Assembly: GCF_042684645.1 (NCBI RefSeq)
Contig: NZ_JBHULV010000056.1
Span: forward strand, 1 to 64,000
Reading direction: 5' to 3'
Source of the DNA: Pseudopedobacter alpinus
GTDB lineage: Bacteria; Bacteroidota; Bacteroidia; Sphingobacteriales; Sphingobacteriaceae
DNA: 64,000 nt
Each line of letters starts with the position of its first letter. Positions within the stretch are counted from its first letter, which is position 1. Both the position numbers and the translations under genes were made by a program. Under the pieces are notes generated by a model that was not told where the DNA came from, did not search any database, and saw nothing but the letters and a program-made list of their open reading frames with translations. Of the stretch, positions 45,267 to 53,977 are shown piece by piece.

Positions 45267-45581
45267 TTATTTTGTATTTAAAACTCTTTGTAATTTTAAT
45301 AAACCACCTATTAAATTTCTTGTTTGGTGGTAACCAGCATTTTCTAAAATTAACTTGGCGGTTTTACTTCTTAAACCTCTTTGGCAAATTACAATAACTG
45401 GTTGGTTTGGGTCTAATTCTAAATCATCTTCTTCAATTAATCCACTTAAAGTTCCTAACGGAATATTGAGTCCGCCAATATTATAGGTATGGTATTCCAA
45501 TTGCTCACGCACATCTATTAGTTGTAATTTAACTGATGATTTCAACAAATCTGCAAATTCTTCAACTTGTATATCTTCCAT
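45267..45581 (-). CDS. Single-domain rhodanese-like protein
   Basis: A 104-residue cytoplasmic protein with one rhodanese domain (about residues 5-100). The active-site Cys is in VIVICQRGLRSKTA, and the preceding LIDVREQLEYHTYNIGG is typical. It probably handles persulfide sulphur transfer. The gene overlaps the PASTA gene by one base (start shared with the last base of its stop), so translation is coupled. It is 20 bases from mltG. Confidence 0.9.
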   Translation of the reverse strand: MEDIQVEEFADLLKSSVKLQLIDVREQLEYHTYNIGGLNIPLGTLSGLIEEDDLELDPNQPVIVICQRGLRSKTAKLILENAGYHQTRNLIGGLLKLQRVLNTK

Positions 45582-46351
45582 TAATTTTGGTTACTTAAAA
45601 CTAAATTAATTTTGGTGCCAATACTTACTTTAGCCAAAGAATCTGGTACATAAGATGGATATTGATACTTAATTACAGCATTTGCAGAATCTTGTACAAC
45701 CCCCTCATAACTTAAGTCTCCAATTGTTAAAGACGCACCTTTAATAGAAAACATGGCTTCGCTTAAAGTTAGCCCAACTAAATTAGGTAATTCTACCTCG
45801 CTGGCTCCATAACCATCACCTAAAACCAAATCAATTCTGCTGCCTTTTGGTATTTTTTGCCCCACTCTTAGTGTTTGACCAGCATAGCTAAATGATAATA
45901 CTGCATCTCTAGCAATATCTGGTTTGTAAGAAGTATCACCCAATTTAAGTCCGTAATTGCTTAACATAGCTCTCACTTCAATAAAGGTCTTGTTCTCAAT
46001 ATCAGGGAAATTAACATCTGGGGTTTGAGAGCTCACAATGGTTAAATAAATCATCCTGTTTTCTTTAACATTGGTATTAGGATCTGGGTCTTGTTCTGTA
46101 ACTAAACCTGCTGGTTTATCTAAAATAAAAACCGAATCTATTTGATACCTAAAACCTTGCTCTTCTAAAATTTCAATAGCTTTTTCAATATTCAAACCTC
46201 TAAAATTTGGTACTGGCTTACCCTCACCATGGCGAGTGTAATATCTCAAACTAAAAAACAGTATAAAAAGAAATATTGTAAGCACCGTAAAAGCAATTAT
46301 TGCTTGCTTTCTGAATTCTGGAGTTGCTAAGTATTTAAAGAATTTACTCAT
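45581..46351 (-). CDS. PASTA-domain membrane protein
   Basis: A 256-residue protein with a short cytoplasmic N-terminus, one membrane helix (about residues 16-34) and three PASTA domains outside (about 40-110, 112-182, 185-255). Each has the VPNFRG/FPDIEN/LPNLVG start and conserved Gly turns. PASTA domains bind peptidoglycan or muropeptides and usually sit on Ser/Thr kinases or PBPs. Here there is no kinase or penicillin-binding domain, a common form in Bacteroidota. It heads the operon with rhodanese and mltG and is divergent from ddl. Confidence 0.92.
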   Translation of the reverse strand: MSKFFKYLATPEFRKQAIIAFTVLTIFLFILFFSLRYYTRHGEGKPVPNFRGLNIEKAIEILEEQGFRYQIDSVFILDKPAGLVTEQDPDPNTNVKENRMIYLTIVSSQTPDVNFPDIENKTFIEVRAMLSNYGLKLGDTSYKPDIARDAVLSFSYAGQTLRVGQKIPKGSRIDLVLGDGYGASEVELPNLVGLTLSEAMFSIKGASLTIGDLSYEGVVQDSANAVIKYQYPSYVPDSLAKVSIGTKINLVLSNQN

Positions 46352-46372
46352 TTACGGGATTTATTTATTTTT

Positions 46373-46380
46373 CAAACTTA
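46373..46380 (-). promoter_or_regulatory. Candidate -7 box of the PASTA-mltG operon
   Basis: TAAGTTTG on the minus strand, an exact TAnnTTTG match, 21 bases before the PASTA gene start. Confidence 0.45.
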
Positions 46381-46401
46381 GCCAAAATTAAAGATAAAAT
46401 T

Positions 46402-46409
46402 TATATTTG
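46402..46409 (+). promoter_or_regulatory. Candidate -7 box of ddl
   Basis: TATATTTG, an exact TAnnTTTG match, 46 bases before the ddl start. Together with the opposed box at 46373-46380 it marks a divergent promoter region. Confidence 0.45.
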
Positions 46410-46455
46410 AGCTATAAACAGCATTGCTCAATTGGCAATCAATTAATTAATTTTA

Positions 46456-47445
46456 ATGAAAAAAAACATTGCTCTGCTAGCGGGCGGATATACTGGAGAA
46501 TCTGTGGTTTCTTTAAATAGTGCTAAACAGATAGAAACGCAATTAGATTATAATTTGTATAATGTTTACAAAATAATTATTAGCGATGAGGAGTGGTATT
46601 ATTTATTGGATAATAACCAAAAAGTGAATGTTGATAAAAATGATTTTAGTATTTCTGTAAATGAATCTAAAATTAAATTTGATGCTGTTTTCATTATTAT
46701 ACATGGTAGCCCTGGCGAGGATGGTAAATTTCAAGGTTATTTTGATTTATTAGGAATTCCATATACTACTTGCGATGCAACAACATCTGCCTTAACAATG
46801 AATAAAGGTTATACAAAAGCAGTAGTAAGCGGCATTAATAGTCTTAATGTAGCGCAATCTATACAACTTTTTGGTGAGAACGAAACACAAGAACAAGAAG
46901 TTAAGAGCCAGTTAAAACTACCTCTTTTTATTAAACCAAACAGCGGTGGCAGCAGCATTGGAATGTCAAAAGTAAACAAATGGGAAGAGTTAAGGAGCGC
47001 TTTAGCAAAAGCTTTTGCAGAAGACAGTCAGGTTTTAGTAGAAGAGTTTATTAAAGGCAGAGAATTTACTGTTGGTATTTACAAAACTAAAGGAGAAGTG
47101 GTTGTTTTACCAATTACTGAAATAAAGTCTTCAAAAGAGTTTTTTGACTTTGAGGCTAAATACACTACTGGAATGACAGAGGAGATTACTCCAGCAGTTT
47201 TACCACAAGAAACAACCGATAAAGTAGGTGAGATTGTAAAGGCTGTTTTTGCAAAGCTAAATTGCCGAGGTATGGTTAGGGTAGATTTTATTTTACAGGA
47301 TTTCACTGAAGATTTTTATTTCATTGAGATTAACACCGTTCCTGGGCAGTCAGAAAATAGTATTATTCCGCAACAGGTTAGAGCTGCCGGAATGAAAATG
47401 AAAGACTTTTATAGCCTGTTAATTGAAGAAGCTTTAGTTGGTTAG
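46456..47445 (+). CDS. ddl: D-alanine--D-alanine ligase
   Basis: A 329-residue ATP-grasp enzyme that joins two D-Ala for peptidoglycan precursors in the cytoplasm. Family motifs are the N-terminal AGGYTGESVVSLNSA, IIHGSPGEDGKFQGYFDLLGIPYT, the ATP-grasp IKPNSGGSSIGMSKV, and the metal-binding end FIEINTVPGQSENSIIPQQ. The length is normal. It is monocistronic and divergent from the PASTA/mltG operon. Confidence 0.96.
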   Translation: MKKNIALLAGGYTGESVVSLNSAKQIETQLDYNLYNVYKIIISDEEWYYLLDNNQKVNVDKNDFSISVNESKIKFDAVFIIIHGSPGEDGKFQGYFDLLGIPYTTCDATTSALTMNKGYTKAVVSGINSLNVAQSIQLFGENETQEQEVKSQLKLPLFIKPNSGGSSIGMSKVNKWEELRSALAKAFAEDSQVLVEEFIKGREFTVGIYKTKGEVVVLPITEIKSSKEFFDFEAKYTTGMTEEITPAVLPQETTDKVGEIVKAVFAKLNCRGMVRVDFILQDFTEDFYFIEINTVPGQSENSIIPQQVRAAGMKMKDFYSLLIEEALVG

Positions 47446-47514
47446 TTGGTTGGTTTGTTAGTTTTTAATTGGTTGGTTAGGTTGTTAGTTTTAATTAGTT
47501 AGCGTTTGCATTAA

Positions 47515-47549
47515 CTCCCTCTCCTTCGGAGAGGGTTGGGGTGAGGCTC
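47515..47549. repeat. CTCTCC/GGAGAG hairpin, intergenic repeat
   Basis: CCCTCTCC and GGAGAGGG flank a 3-base loop at about 47518-47536 and continue GTTGGGGTGAGG. A similar string (CCCCCC...GGGGGTTGGGGGAGG) is at about 61274-61302. This kind of hairpin is common between bacterial genes and may act as a terminator for ddl. Confidence 0.5.
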
Positions 47550-47969
47550 TTAAATACTATAAAGTTGAATCATTTCTTCACTTACTTCAACGCCTCTTCC
47601 GGTTTTTAAATCAATCATTACAAAATCAAACCAGCCGCTTGTGCTGGTTTTTTTCGTTTTCAGATTTACAATATCAAAGGTAATTCTGCAACCTTTTTTA
47701 TTAATTTCTGTAATTCCTGTTTCAACAGAAAAAGTATTTCCTAATTCTAAAGGGCGTTTATAGTCTATCTGAACCGTTTTTACTACCCAACCAAATCCCA
47801 TTTCTAAAAACTTTTCCATAGACATACCGTAACAGGTTTCCATTTGCTCGTAACGGGCGGCTAATACATAATCTAAATAAATACTGTTGTGTACATGGTT
47901 AAACATGTCAATATCATCCGGGCGGACTTTGTGTTCTGTAGTAAATCTTGAGTATCTTATATCCGTCAT
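47550..47969 (-). CDS. Hotdog-fold acyl-CoA thioesterase
   Basis: A 139-residue 4HBT-family protein, cytoplasmic. The active-site segment DIDMFNHVHNSIYLDYVLAARYEQ carries the conserved Asp and His/Asn typical of the FadM/YbgC group. It is a second thioesterase besides the one at 43791 and not a close copy of it. Single gene between ddl (convergent) and the methyltransferase (same strand, 50 bases). The substrate is unknown. Confidence 0.88.
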   Translation of the reverse strand: MTDIRYSRFTTEHKVRPDDIDMFNHVHNSIYLDYVLAARYEQMETCYGMSMEKFLEMGFGWVVKTVQIDYKRPLELGNTFSVETGITEINKKGCRITFDIVNLKTKKTSTSGWFDFVMIDLKTGRGVEVSEEMIQLYSI

Positions 47970-48019
47970 GTAATAGTATTTTTTATATCAAATAACATTA
48001 TTTCTAAGTGTTAATGATG

Positions 48020-48739
48020 TTATTTAGCTTTTTTTAGTATTAATGTTATTCCACTTCTTAATCCGGGCGGAATTATTTTTTTAAACATTCGGTAAGTTTT
48101 GGAAAGTAAAGATGGATATTCAAAATATTCATCTTGTATTACTGTATCAATAGTAAAGCCACTTTTTAGCGCCATTGTTTTTAGCTCTTTTAATGTGTAC
48201 TCTCTATAATGACCAGGATTTTCCAAATTTTCTCTAGGAATTTCAAAGGGGTTTTTGCCAAATACCATCAATAACCTTTTGCGTAAAGCTACCGCATTTG
48301 GGGTTTGTATAATTAAATAGCCTTCTTTATTAATTAGCGAAAATAGGTTTCTAAATAATTTATTTGGGGATGTATATAAATGTTCTAGCACTTCAGCACA
48401 AATAATCAGATCAAATTTTTCTGTGATTTTATGTGTATCTAAAAAGTTTAAATCTTGCGCAATAAAATTTGTTTTTTTGATGATGGTATTACTTACTAAA
48501 TGGCCACCTAAACTATTTTCACTATCAAAACCCATTAAATAAAGATGATGTTGAAATTTAGGATACAATAATTCGCTCAAAAAAGAAGGGCCAATATCTA
48601 AAGCAGTTTTTAAATCTTTATTTCTTAACCAATTTAAAATAATCTCGAACCTCTTACTATGCACCGTTAAATAAAGTTTTTGTTCTTTATTAAGTGCATA
48701 CAAATTGTTAAAGTGAGTGATGATTTTGCTTTTTTGCAT
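48020..48739 (-). CDS. Class I SAM-dependent methyltransferase
   Basis: A 239-residue cytoplasmic methyltransferase of the PF13489/Methyltransf_11 type. The SAM motif is TALDIGPSFLSELLYP (about residues 39-54), the acidic loop MGFDSEN, and motif IV FDLIICAEVLEHLYTSP (about 109-125). The C-terminus is basic and hydrophobic. Such proteins often modify quinones, lipids or glycans, and the sequence does not tell which. It is transcribed alone or with the thioesterase downstream. Confidence 0.85.
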   Translation of the reverse strand: MQKSKIITHFNNLYALNKEQKLYLTVHSKRFEIILNWLRNKDLKTALDIGPSFLSELLYPKFQHHLYLMGFDSENSLGGHLVSNTIIKKTNFIAQDLNFLDTHKITEKFDLIICAEVLEHLYTSPNKLFRNLFSLINKEGYLIIQTPNAVALRKRLLMVFGKNPFEIPRENLENPGHYREYTLKELKTMALKSGFTIDTVIQDEYFEYPSLLSKTYRMFKKIIPPGLRSGITLILKKAK

Positions 48740-48811
48740 TATAAACCGAAAGTAAAAATTTATTGAATAGGAATAAGTATTTTAATTATGTTTTTGATTC
48801 AGGTTTTCGCT

Positions 48812-48872
48812 GTTCGACATGTTCCAAAGGGCATGTCGAACTCATAAATAAAGGGGATTTCCAATCCCCCAA
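48812..48872. repeat. Left REP-like hairpins of the transposase relic
   Basis: GTTCGACATG (48812-48821) and CATGTCGAAC (48832-48841) form a perfect 10-base stem. A second hairpin, GGGGATTTCCAATCCCC, follows at about 48853-48869. Paired hairpins like these flank REP-associated tyrosine transposase genes. Confidence 0.8.
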
Positions 48873-48918
48873 TAACCAATTAATTTGCATATTAAATTTT
48901 AAAACGCAATATTTAAAT

Positions 48919-49448
48919 ATGGCTTTACCTATAGAATTTACAACCAACAAGGTATTTATTTTATTACTTGTTCAGTAAACCAATGGGTGGATGTTTTTAC
49001 ACGAAAAGATTATGTGAACATATTGTTAGAAAGTCTAAAATATTACCAAAAAAATAAAGGTTTAGAGATATTTTCATAGGTTGTGATGACAAACCATATT
49101 CACTTCATTATTGGTACAAATAAGGATAATTTGAGTGATATCATTAGAGATTTCAAAAAATTTACGGCAACCAAAATTACGGAGGCAATTGAAGCCAACC
49201 CCAAAGATAGCAGGAAAAACTGGATGTTATGGTTGTTGAAAAAGGAAGAATCAATTTTATTTTGGCAGGAAGGTTATCACGCAGAAGAAATAATCGAATT
49301 AAAATTTTTTAATATTAAGCAAGATTATATTCACTTTAACCCAGTTAGAGCAGGTTTAGTTGAAAAAGAAGAAGATTATCTTTATAGTAGTTGTGGGCAA
49401 ATTTATGGTGTTAGAGAAGGTTTATTAGAACTTGTTAATTTTGGTTAA
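48919..49448 (+). pseudogene. REP-associated tyrosine transposase (RAYT, IS200-like), broken
   Basis: The frame starts MALPIEFTTNKV at 48919, then needs a shift at about 48955 (two extra bases or one lost) to continue TCSVNQWVDVFTRKDYVNI. It meets a TAG at 49077-49079, where Tyr is expected (IFS-stop-VVMTNHIH), and then runs open to 49448. The HUH nuclease motif is visible (NHIHFI), as are the RAYT-type YHAEEI and YIHFNPVRAG. The two independent lesions mean it no longer makes a full protein. Matching REP hairpins lie on both sides. RAYTs are single-copy relatives of IS200 transposases that move REP sequences. Confidence 0.88.
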
Positions 49449-49530
49449 GTGGATTACAAATCCACCTTATTAAAAAGTTCGACATGCCCTTCGGAACATT
49501 TCGAACAGCTGGACATGTCGAACAGCTGGT
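49449..49530. repeat. Right REP-like hairpins of the transposase relic
   Basis: GTGGATT-AC-AAATCCAC lies at about 49449-49466. GTTCGACATG (49478-49487) pairs with CATTTCGAAC (49497-49506), one mismatch. TCGAACAGCTGG then occurs twice in a row (from 49501 and from 49518), with GGACATG between. The arrangement mirrors the left side of the broken transposase. Confidence 0.75.
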
Positions 49531-49636
49531 TATCACATTAAAAGCTGTATTTAAGTAAAATTTCGCTTTACAGGTAAGTTGATTTTTTGTTCTTTCTTCA
49601 TCATAAAGAATGATTAGTTTTAAGGCTAATTAAAAT

Positions 49637-50872
49637 ATGATATATTGCCTATTTCATGCACTTATAAAAATCACTTGTTATTTCTATTTCAAGAAAATAA
49701 GGTTATTCAATCCTGATAAATTTGAAAACAAGCATCCTGTTATCATTTGCGCAAACCATGGTAATTCTTTTATGGATGCTATTTTGATTGCTATAAACTG
49801 TAAAAGAAAATTGCATTTCTTAGTAAGGTCTGATGTTTTTAATACCCCTTTTAAGCGTTGGTTTTTTGGACAATTAAATATGATGCCAATTTATAGAATT
49901 AGGGATGGGAGAGAAGCACTAAAGAATAATGATGCGGTTTTTTTGAAATGCCAAGAAATTTTAAGTAATAATGGAGCAATAGTGATTTTTCCGGAAGGAA
50001 ATTGTGTGATTGAAAAACGGTTAAGAGCTTTTAAAACAGGTTTTGTTCATTTAGCGTTTAATGCAGATTTGCCTAATTTAAGAGTGCAAGCCATTACCTT
50101 AAATTACAGCAAACCAGATGAATTTTATACCGAAGCAAGTTTAACTTTTGCTGAACCTATTTTAGTAAACGACATTAAAGTTTTAGCAAACAAAAACGAA
50201 TTTGAATTTAATAAACTGTTAATGAAAAGCACTTACGATTTATTACGTAAGAATATGGTTTATATAGAAAAAATTGAAGATGATTTTTTTTATGAAGCTG
50301 TTTTAGAAATGAAAAGAAATGATGATTTGCTATTAGAGGAATCATTTTTAAATAAGCAAATCGCAACAATAGCAGAGTTAGAAAATTTAAGAATTAGCGA
50401 TATGCAAGTTTTTGAAGAAATAAGACAAAAGGTGCTACTCTATTTCAATTATTTAAAAACCGAAGAAGTTAAAGATGCGGCTGTTGCTAAAAATAGCTTA
50501 TCTAAATTTAAAGCCGGATTAACTTTTCCTTTTTATATACTTGGTTACATACTCAATGCTATTCCTTCTCATTTTTTAGAAAACACTATCAATACCAAAA
50601 TAAAGGAAAGACAGTTCAAAAGTTCTGTGCGTATGGTTTTGTCATTGGCTATGTATCCACTCTACATATTTACCATTAGTTTTTTTCTGAATTATGGGTT
50701 TCATAATTACTTGTTTTCAGTAGCAATTATAGCAGGTTTGTTTGGCTTGTACTATATTAACTTCTCAGAATTTAATCTTTTTAGACAACAAAATAATCCT
50801 AAAATAAAGAAGGAAAAAATAGAAGAACTAAAAAGATTAAGAGGAGAAATTACAAAATATATCAATCTTTAA
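49637..50872 (+). CDS. PlsC-type 1-acylglycerol-3-phosphate acyltransferase
   Basis: A 411-residue membrane-associated acyltransferase. The catalytic His/Asp motif is NHGNSFMDA (about residues 41-49), the acceptor site includes RSDVFNTPFKRWFFGQLNMMPIYRIRDG, and the FPEG motif is FPEGNCVIEKRL (about 118-129). A helical extension and two membrane segments near the C-terminus (about 305-375) make it longer than standard PlsC, as in a Bacteroidota subgroup. It transfers acyl groups in phospholipid or ornithine-lipid synthesis. Its 3' end overlaps the convergent VOC gene by 11 bases. Confidence 0.85.
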   Translation: MIYCLFHALIKITCYFYFKKIRLFNPDKFENKHPVIICANHGNSFMDAILIAINCKRKLHFLVRSDVFNTPFKRWFFGQLNMMPIYRIRDGREALKNNDAVFLKCQEILSNNGAIVIFPEGNCVIEKRLRAFKTGFVHLAFNADLPNLRVQAITLNYSKPDEFYTEASLTFAEPILVNDIKVLANKNEFEFNKLLMKSTYDLLRKNMVYIEKIEDDFFYEAVLEMKRNDDLLLEESFLNKQIATIAELENLRISDMQVFEEIRQKVLLYFNYLKTEEVKDAAVAKNSLSKFKAGLTFPFYILGYILNAIPSHFLENTINTKIKERQFKSSVRMVLSLAMYPLYIFTISFFLNYGFHNYLFSVAIIAGLFGLYYINFSEFNLFRQQNNPKIKKEKIEELKRLRGEITKYINL

Positions 50873-51920
50873 CTCTGGCAAAAGCCAAACATTTCACCAA
50901 CCAGTTGGGTAAATTTTTATCAGGATTTCTGTTTCTCAGGTTTAAATAGATTCCTAATTTTTTTAAAATAGGTACTTTGTGGGTTTCTACAAATTCTATT
51001 AATGTACCATCAGGGTCGGCAATGTATGCGAAATGACCAGCAGCTTTACCCATATCGAAACTATTTTCACTATCAACTGTAAAGTTAAAACCGGCTTTTG
51101 CACATTGTTGTTTTAAAGCCTTCATGCCAATTACATCAAAACAAACATGTATAAATCCTACATCACCCCAATAACGGTTTTTGTAAATTTTAGTTGCAGT
51201 GTTATCTGTTCTTTGTAATAGCTCTATTTCTGTATCACCATAAAGCCTACTAAATCCTCCAGATTTTGTTTCCGAGTGTTTAAGTAGTACTCTTCTAAAT
51301 TTTGTTTTAGCTTCGTTTAAATCTTTTAAATCCTCAAATTCATCGGTTTCATCATAAACAATTACATCGTAACCTAAAGCATCTCTATATAATTTCAAAG
51401 ATTTTTCTATATCAGAAACACCGATGGTAATACCACAAACACCACCCGTTAAATTCTTGTCTTTACTAAACCAACTTTCGCTTTCTGTAATTTCGAATAA
51501 ATTTTGGTAAGGGTCTGCAATGTAAAAATGTAGTTTACCTTCCGGCGATTTTTGTAAACTGCTTTTAAGGTTCAGATTTTCTTTTTTAAAAGAATCAAAA
51601 GTTTGGGCTACGTCTCTGCACTTAATTTTAATCATGTTGATGCCAAAATCTCCAATCTTCAAATCTTGGGCACCTATTGCAGGTTTACGATTGGTAAATT
51701 GCCAAAGTTCAAAACCACCTCCTCCTTGCATATTCATGGCTAAAATGGCATGGCGTTTATGCACTTTGTTGCCTGTATATTGTGTCATCAAAGCGGCTTC
51801 TGCTATATCTTCAAAAACAGGGACATCCATATTAAAATATTTACGATACCATTTCCACGATTGTTGAATATCACTACATCCTAAACCTATTTGCTGTATG
51901 CCACAAATCTTTTTCTCCAT
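50862..51920 (-). CDS. VOC-family (glyoxalase/dioxygenase fold) protein
   Basis: A 352-residue cytoplasmic protein with two vicinal-oxygen-chelate domains (about residues 5-130 and 150-320). The repeats start IQQIGLGCSDIQQSWKWYRKYF and GVCGITIGVSDIEKSLKLYRDAL (each split by eye). Metal-ligand candidates are His in HFYIADPYQNLFEI and HFAYIADPDGTLIEFVE. The reaction is unknown; two-domain members include dioxygenases and isomerases. It lies 3 bases after the glycosyltransferase gene and is probably cotranscribed with it. Confidence 0.85.
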   Translation of the reverse strand: MEKKICGIQQIGLGCSDIQQSWKWYRKYFNMDVPVFEDIAEAALMTQYTGNKVHKRHAILAMNMQGGGGFELWQFTNRKPAIGAQDLKIGDFGINMIKIKCRDVAQTFDSFKKENLNLKSSLQKSPEGKLHFYIADPYQNLFEITESESWFSKDKNLTGGVCGITIGVSDIEKSLKLYRDALGYDVIVYDETDEFEDLKDLNEAKTKFRRVLLKHSETKSGGFSRLYGDTEIELLQRTDNTATKIYKNRYWGDVGFIHVCFDVIGMKALKQQCAKAGFNFTVDSENSFDMGKAAGHFAYIADPDGTLIEFVETHKVPILKKLGIYLNLRNRNPDKNLPNWLVKCLAFARVKD

Positions 51921-51923
51921 AAA

Positions 51924-52631
51924 TTAATATTTCAATTCGTTTTTTTGATGATTCAATAGCTTTTTGTAAACACTTATGATCCTATCATGATCTGCTTTTG
52001 CGTAATACATTGTAAAAGCAATTAAGTTAGCAATATTCACTTTTAGGTAACTGTTAAAATCGTACTTTCTAGCAGAAACTATTACATCTTTGGGTATAAT
52101 TTTAAAGCGTTCTGTTTTTCTGGCTCTTATAATAATGTCATAATCTTCCATTATTTTATGATTTTCGCAATAACCACCCAATTGTGTAAATAACTCTTTA
52201 GTAATAAAAAGAGATTGATCTCCCCCTCTAAACATTAACCTATCAAAACGAGTGCAAAATGCATTAAACTTTAACATTTTTTTATTAGAATTAAACCTAA
52301 AGCGGTAACATCCTATCTTAAATTTTTCTGATAAAGCATTTTCTATGTCTTCTAAATAGCTTTCTGGAGGCAAAGTGTCTGCATGTACAAAATATAAAAC
52401 ATCTCCTTTGCTTTTGCTTGCACCATAATTTAATTGCAGTGCTCTTCCTTTTCTTGGCGATTTGTAAAATTGAACGCCTAAAGAATTTACTACAGCTTCT
52501 GTATTATCTGAACTTCCCCCATCAATTACAATTAATTCTAAGTTTTTATGGTGAGATTTTTGTAATAGCGTGATAAGATTCGAAATATTTTCGCTCTCGT
52601 TATATGTTGGAATAATTATACTTAAAAACAT
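51924..52631 (-). CDS. GT2-type glycosyltransferase, TIGR04283-like
   Basis: A 235-residue GT-A-fold enzyme. It begins MFLSIIIPTYNESENISNLI, has the nucleotide-binding GGSSDNTE and a DXD-like motif in YFVHADTLPPE, then MEDYDIIIRARK. Short GT2 enzymes of this kind (TIGR04283 family) occur in Bacteroidota and cyanobacteria with an unknown acceptor. It has no membrane helices. The VOC gene follows after 3 bases. Confidence 0.85.
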   Translation of the reverse strand: MFLSIIIPTYNESENISNLITLLQKSHHKNLELIVIDGGSSDNTEAVVNSLGVQFYKSPRKGRALQLNYGASKSKGDVLYFVHADTLPPESYLEDIENALSEKFKIGCYRFRFNSNKKMLKFNAFCTRFDRLMFRGGDQSLFITKELFTQLGGYCENHKIMEDYDIIIRARKTERFKIIPKDVIVSARKYDFNSYLKVNIANLIAFTMYYAKADHDRIISVYKKLLNHQKNELKY

Positions 52632-52724
52632 ATTAATAATTGCCCTTTGTAATTTACAATTTGCGTAAATAAAAAACCAAGTTATATTAAATTACGTCTT
52701 TATATAAAAATAAGATTCCAAATT

Positions 52725-53522
52725 ATGAAAATTAATACAATGAAAACTTTAACAATTCTTATTGTTTTTGCTATTATGGGCAGCTGCGGTATTAAAAAAC
52801 CATCAGTAAATGAAAATCCAATTGCAACAACAAAATTTAACATATTATCAGAAAATCTTTTAAGCAACTTAAAAGCTAATAAAGATGTTGCCGCTATTCA
52901 AACAACCTTGGCAAATATTAGTGAAAAGGAATTAGAAGAAGGTTTACCATTAGATGAACAAAGAAAAGCCTTTTGGATAAATATTTACAACGGATATATT
53001 ATAGCTATTCTTAAAAACGATAAAAAACTATTTGACGATAGAACTGCTTTTTTTGGAAAAAAACAGGTTGAAATTGCTGGCAATGTTTTAAGTTTTGATG
53101 ATATTGAGAATGGAATGATTAGGAAATCTCAGTTCAAATTTGGTTTAGGTTATGTTGGCAAGTTATTTCCATCAGGCTTTGAGCGAAATTTGAGAGTTAA
53201 AAATAGAGACTATCGTATTCATTTTGCAATTAACTGCGGTGCTAAAAGTTGCCCGCCGGTTAGAATTTATGAAGCTAAAACAGTTAATAACCAATTACAA
53301 AATGCTACAAAAGTTTACCTAACCCAATATACCAAATATGATAATGCTAAAGATGTTGTTACCACATCTACACTTACAAGCTGGTTTAGAGGAGATTTTG
53401 GTGGAAAATTTGGCACTAAGAAAATTTTAAAAGAATTTAAATTGATACCAGAAGAAAGCAACCCTAAATTAAATTATGGTAGCTACGATTGGACTTTAGA
53501 TTTAGATAATTTTGCCAATTAA
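52725..53522 (+). CDS. DUF547-domain lipoprotein
   Basis: A lipoprotein of 260-265 residues (signal IMGSC). The start may be ATG at 52725 or at 52740 (MKTLTIL), five codons later. The DUF547 domain covers about residues 75-210: AFWINIYNGYIIAIL, IHFAINCGAKSCPPVRIYEA and TLTSWFRGDFGGKFG. The Cys-rich NCGAKSCPP motif is the family hallmark and may bind metal or act as a catalytic site. The family function is unknown. Single gene upstream of rpsO, with its own promoter between. Confidence 0.88.
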   Translation: MKINTMKTLTILIVFAIMGSCGIKKPSVNENPIATTKFNILSENLLSNLKANKDVAAIQTTLANISEKELEEGLPLDEQRKAFWINIYNGYIIAILKNDKKLFDDRTAFFGKKQVEIAGNVLSFDDIENGMIRKSQFKFGLGYVGKLFPSGFERNLRVKNRDYRIHFAINCGAKSCPPVRIYEAKTVNNQLQNATKVYLTQYTKYDNAKDVVTTSTLTSWFRGDFGGKFGTKKILKEFKLIPEESNPKLNYGSYDWTLDLDNFAN

Positions 53523-53525
53523 TTG

Positions 53526-53556
53526 TTTGAATAATAAATAAATAAGCTTACATTTG
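53526..53556 (+). promoter_or_regulatory. Promoter of rpsO
   Basis: TTTG (53526-53529), 19 bases, then TACATTTG (53549-53556): exact Bacteroidota promoter match, 46 bases before the rpsO start. The leader is long enough for S15 autoregulation, but I see no clear structure. Confidence 0.75.
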
Positions 53557-53602
53557 CAGCCTGTTAAAAAATGAATTTTAACAACTTTAATATTATTCAA
53601 GA

Positions 53603-53887
53603 ATGTATTTAAGTACAGAAAAGAAGAAAGAAATCTTCGCACAACACGGAGAAGTAGAAACTAACACAGGTTCTGCAGAGGGTCAGGTAGCATTATTCAC
53701 TTACAGAATTGCACATTTAACTGGTCACTTAAAGAAAAACAAAAAAGATTTTTCTACTCAGTTATCATTACAAAAATTAGTAGGTAAAAGAAGAGCTTTA
53801 TTAGCTTACCTTTTCAAAAAAGATATTAACAGATACAGAGCTATCATTAAAGCTTTAGGTTTAAGAGATATCATTAAGTCTATCTAA
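53603..53887 (+). CDS. rpsO: 30S ribosomal protein S15
   Basis: A 94-residue protein of the 30S platform that binds 16S rRNA helices 20-22. It is slightly longer than the usual 88-89 residues. Conserved features are TGSAEGQVALFTYRIAHLTGHLK, the SLQKLVGKRRALLAYL segment and the RYRAIIKALGLR end. Own promoter and terminator; the usual pnp neighbour is not next to it. Confidence 0.97.
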   Translation: MYLSTEKKKEIFAQHGEVETNTGSAEGQVALFTYRIAHLTGHLKKNKKDFSTQLSLQKLVGKRRALLAYLFKKDINRYRAIIKALGLRDIIKSI

Positions 53888-53902
53888 TTTTAGATTTTCT
53901 TT

Positions 53903-53941
53903 AAAAAAGCCATTTCGATTTTTCGGAATGGCTTTTTTTTT
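53903..53941 (+). terminator. Terminator after rpsO
   Basis: AAAGCCATT (53906-53914) pairs with AATGGCTTT (53927-53935), with partial pairing inside; nine T follow. Confidence 0.88.
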
Positions 53942-53977
53942 ATCGGCTTTTGCGAAGGGGATATATTATTGATATGA

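Noticed and set aside
47446..47510. TTAGTTGGTTGG-type low-complexity run (also near 56570)
   Set aside because: Irregular, short and T/G-rich; no clear unit or function.
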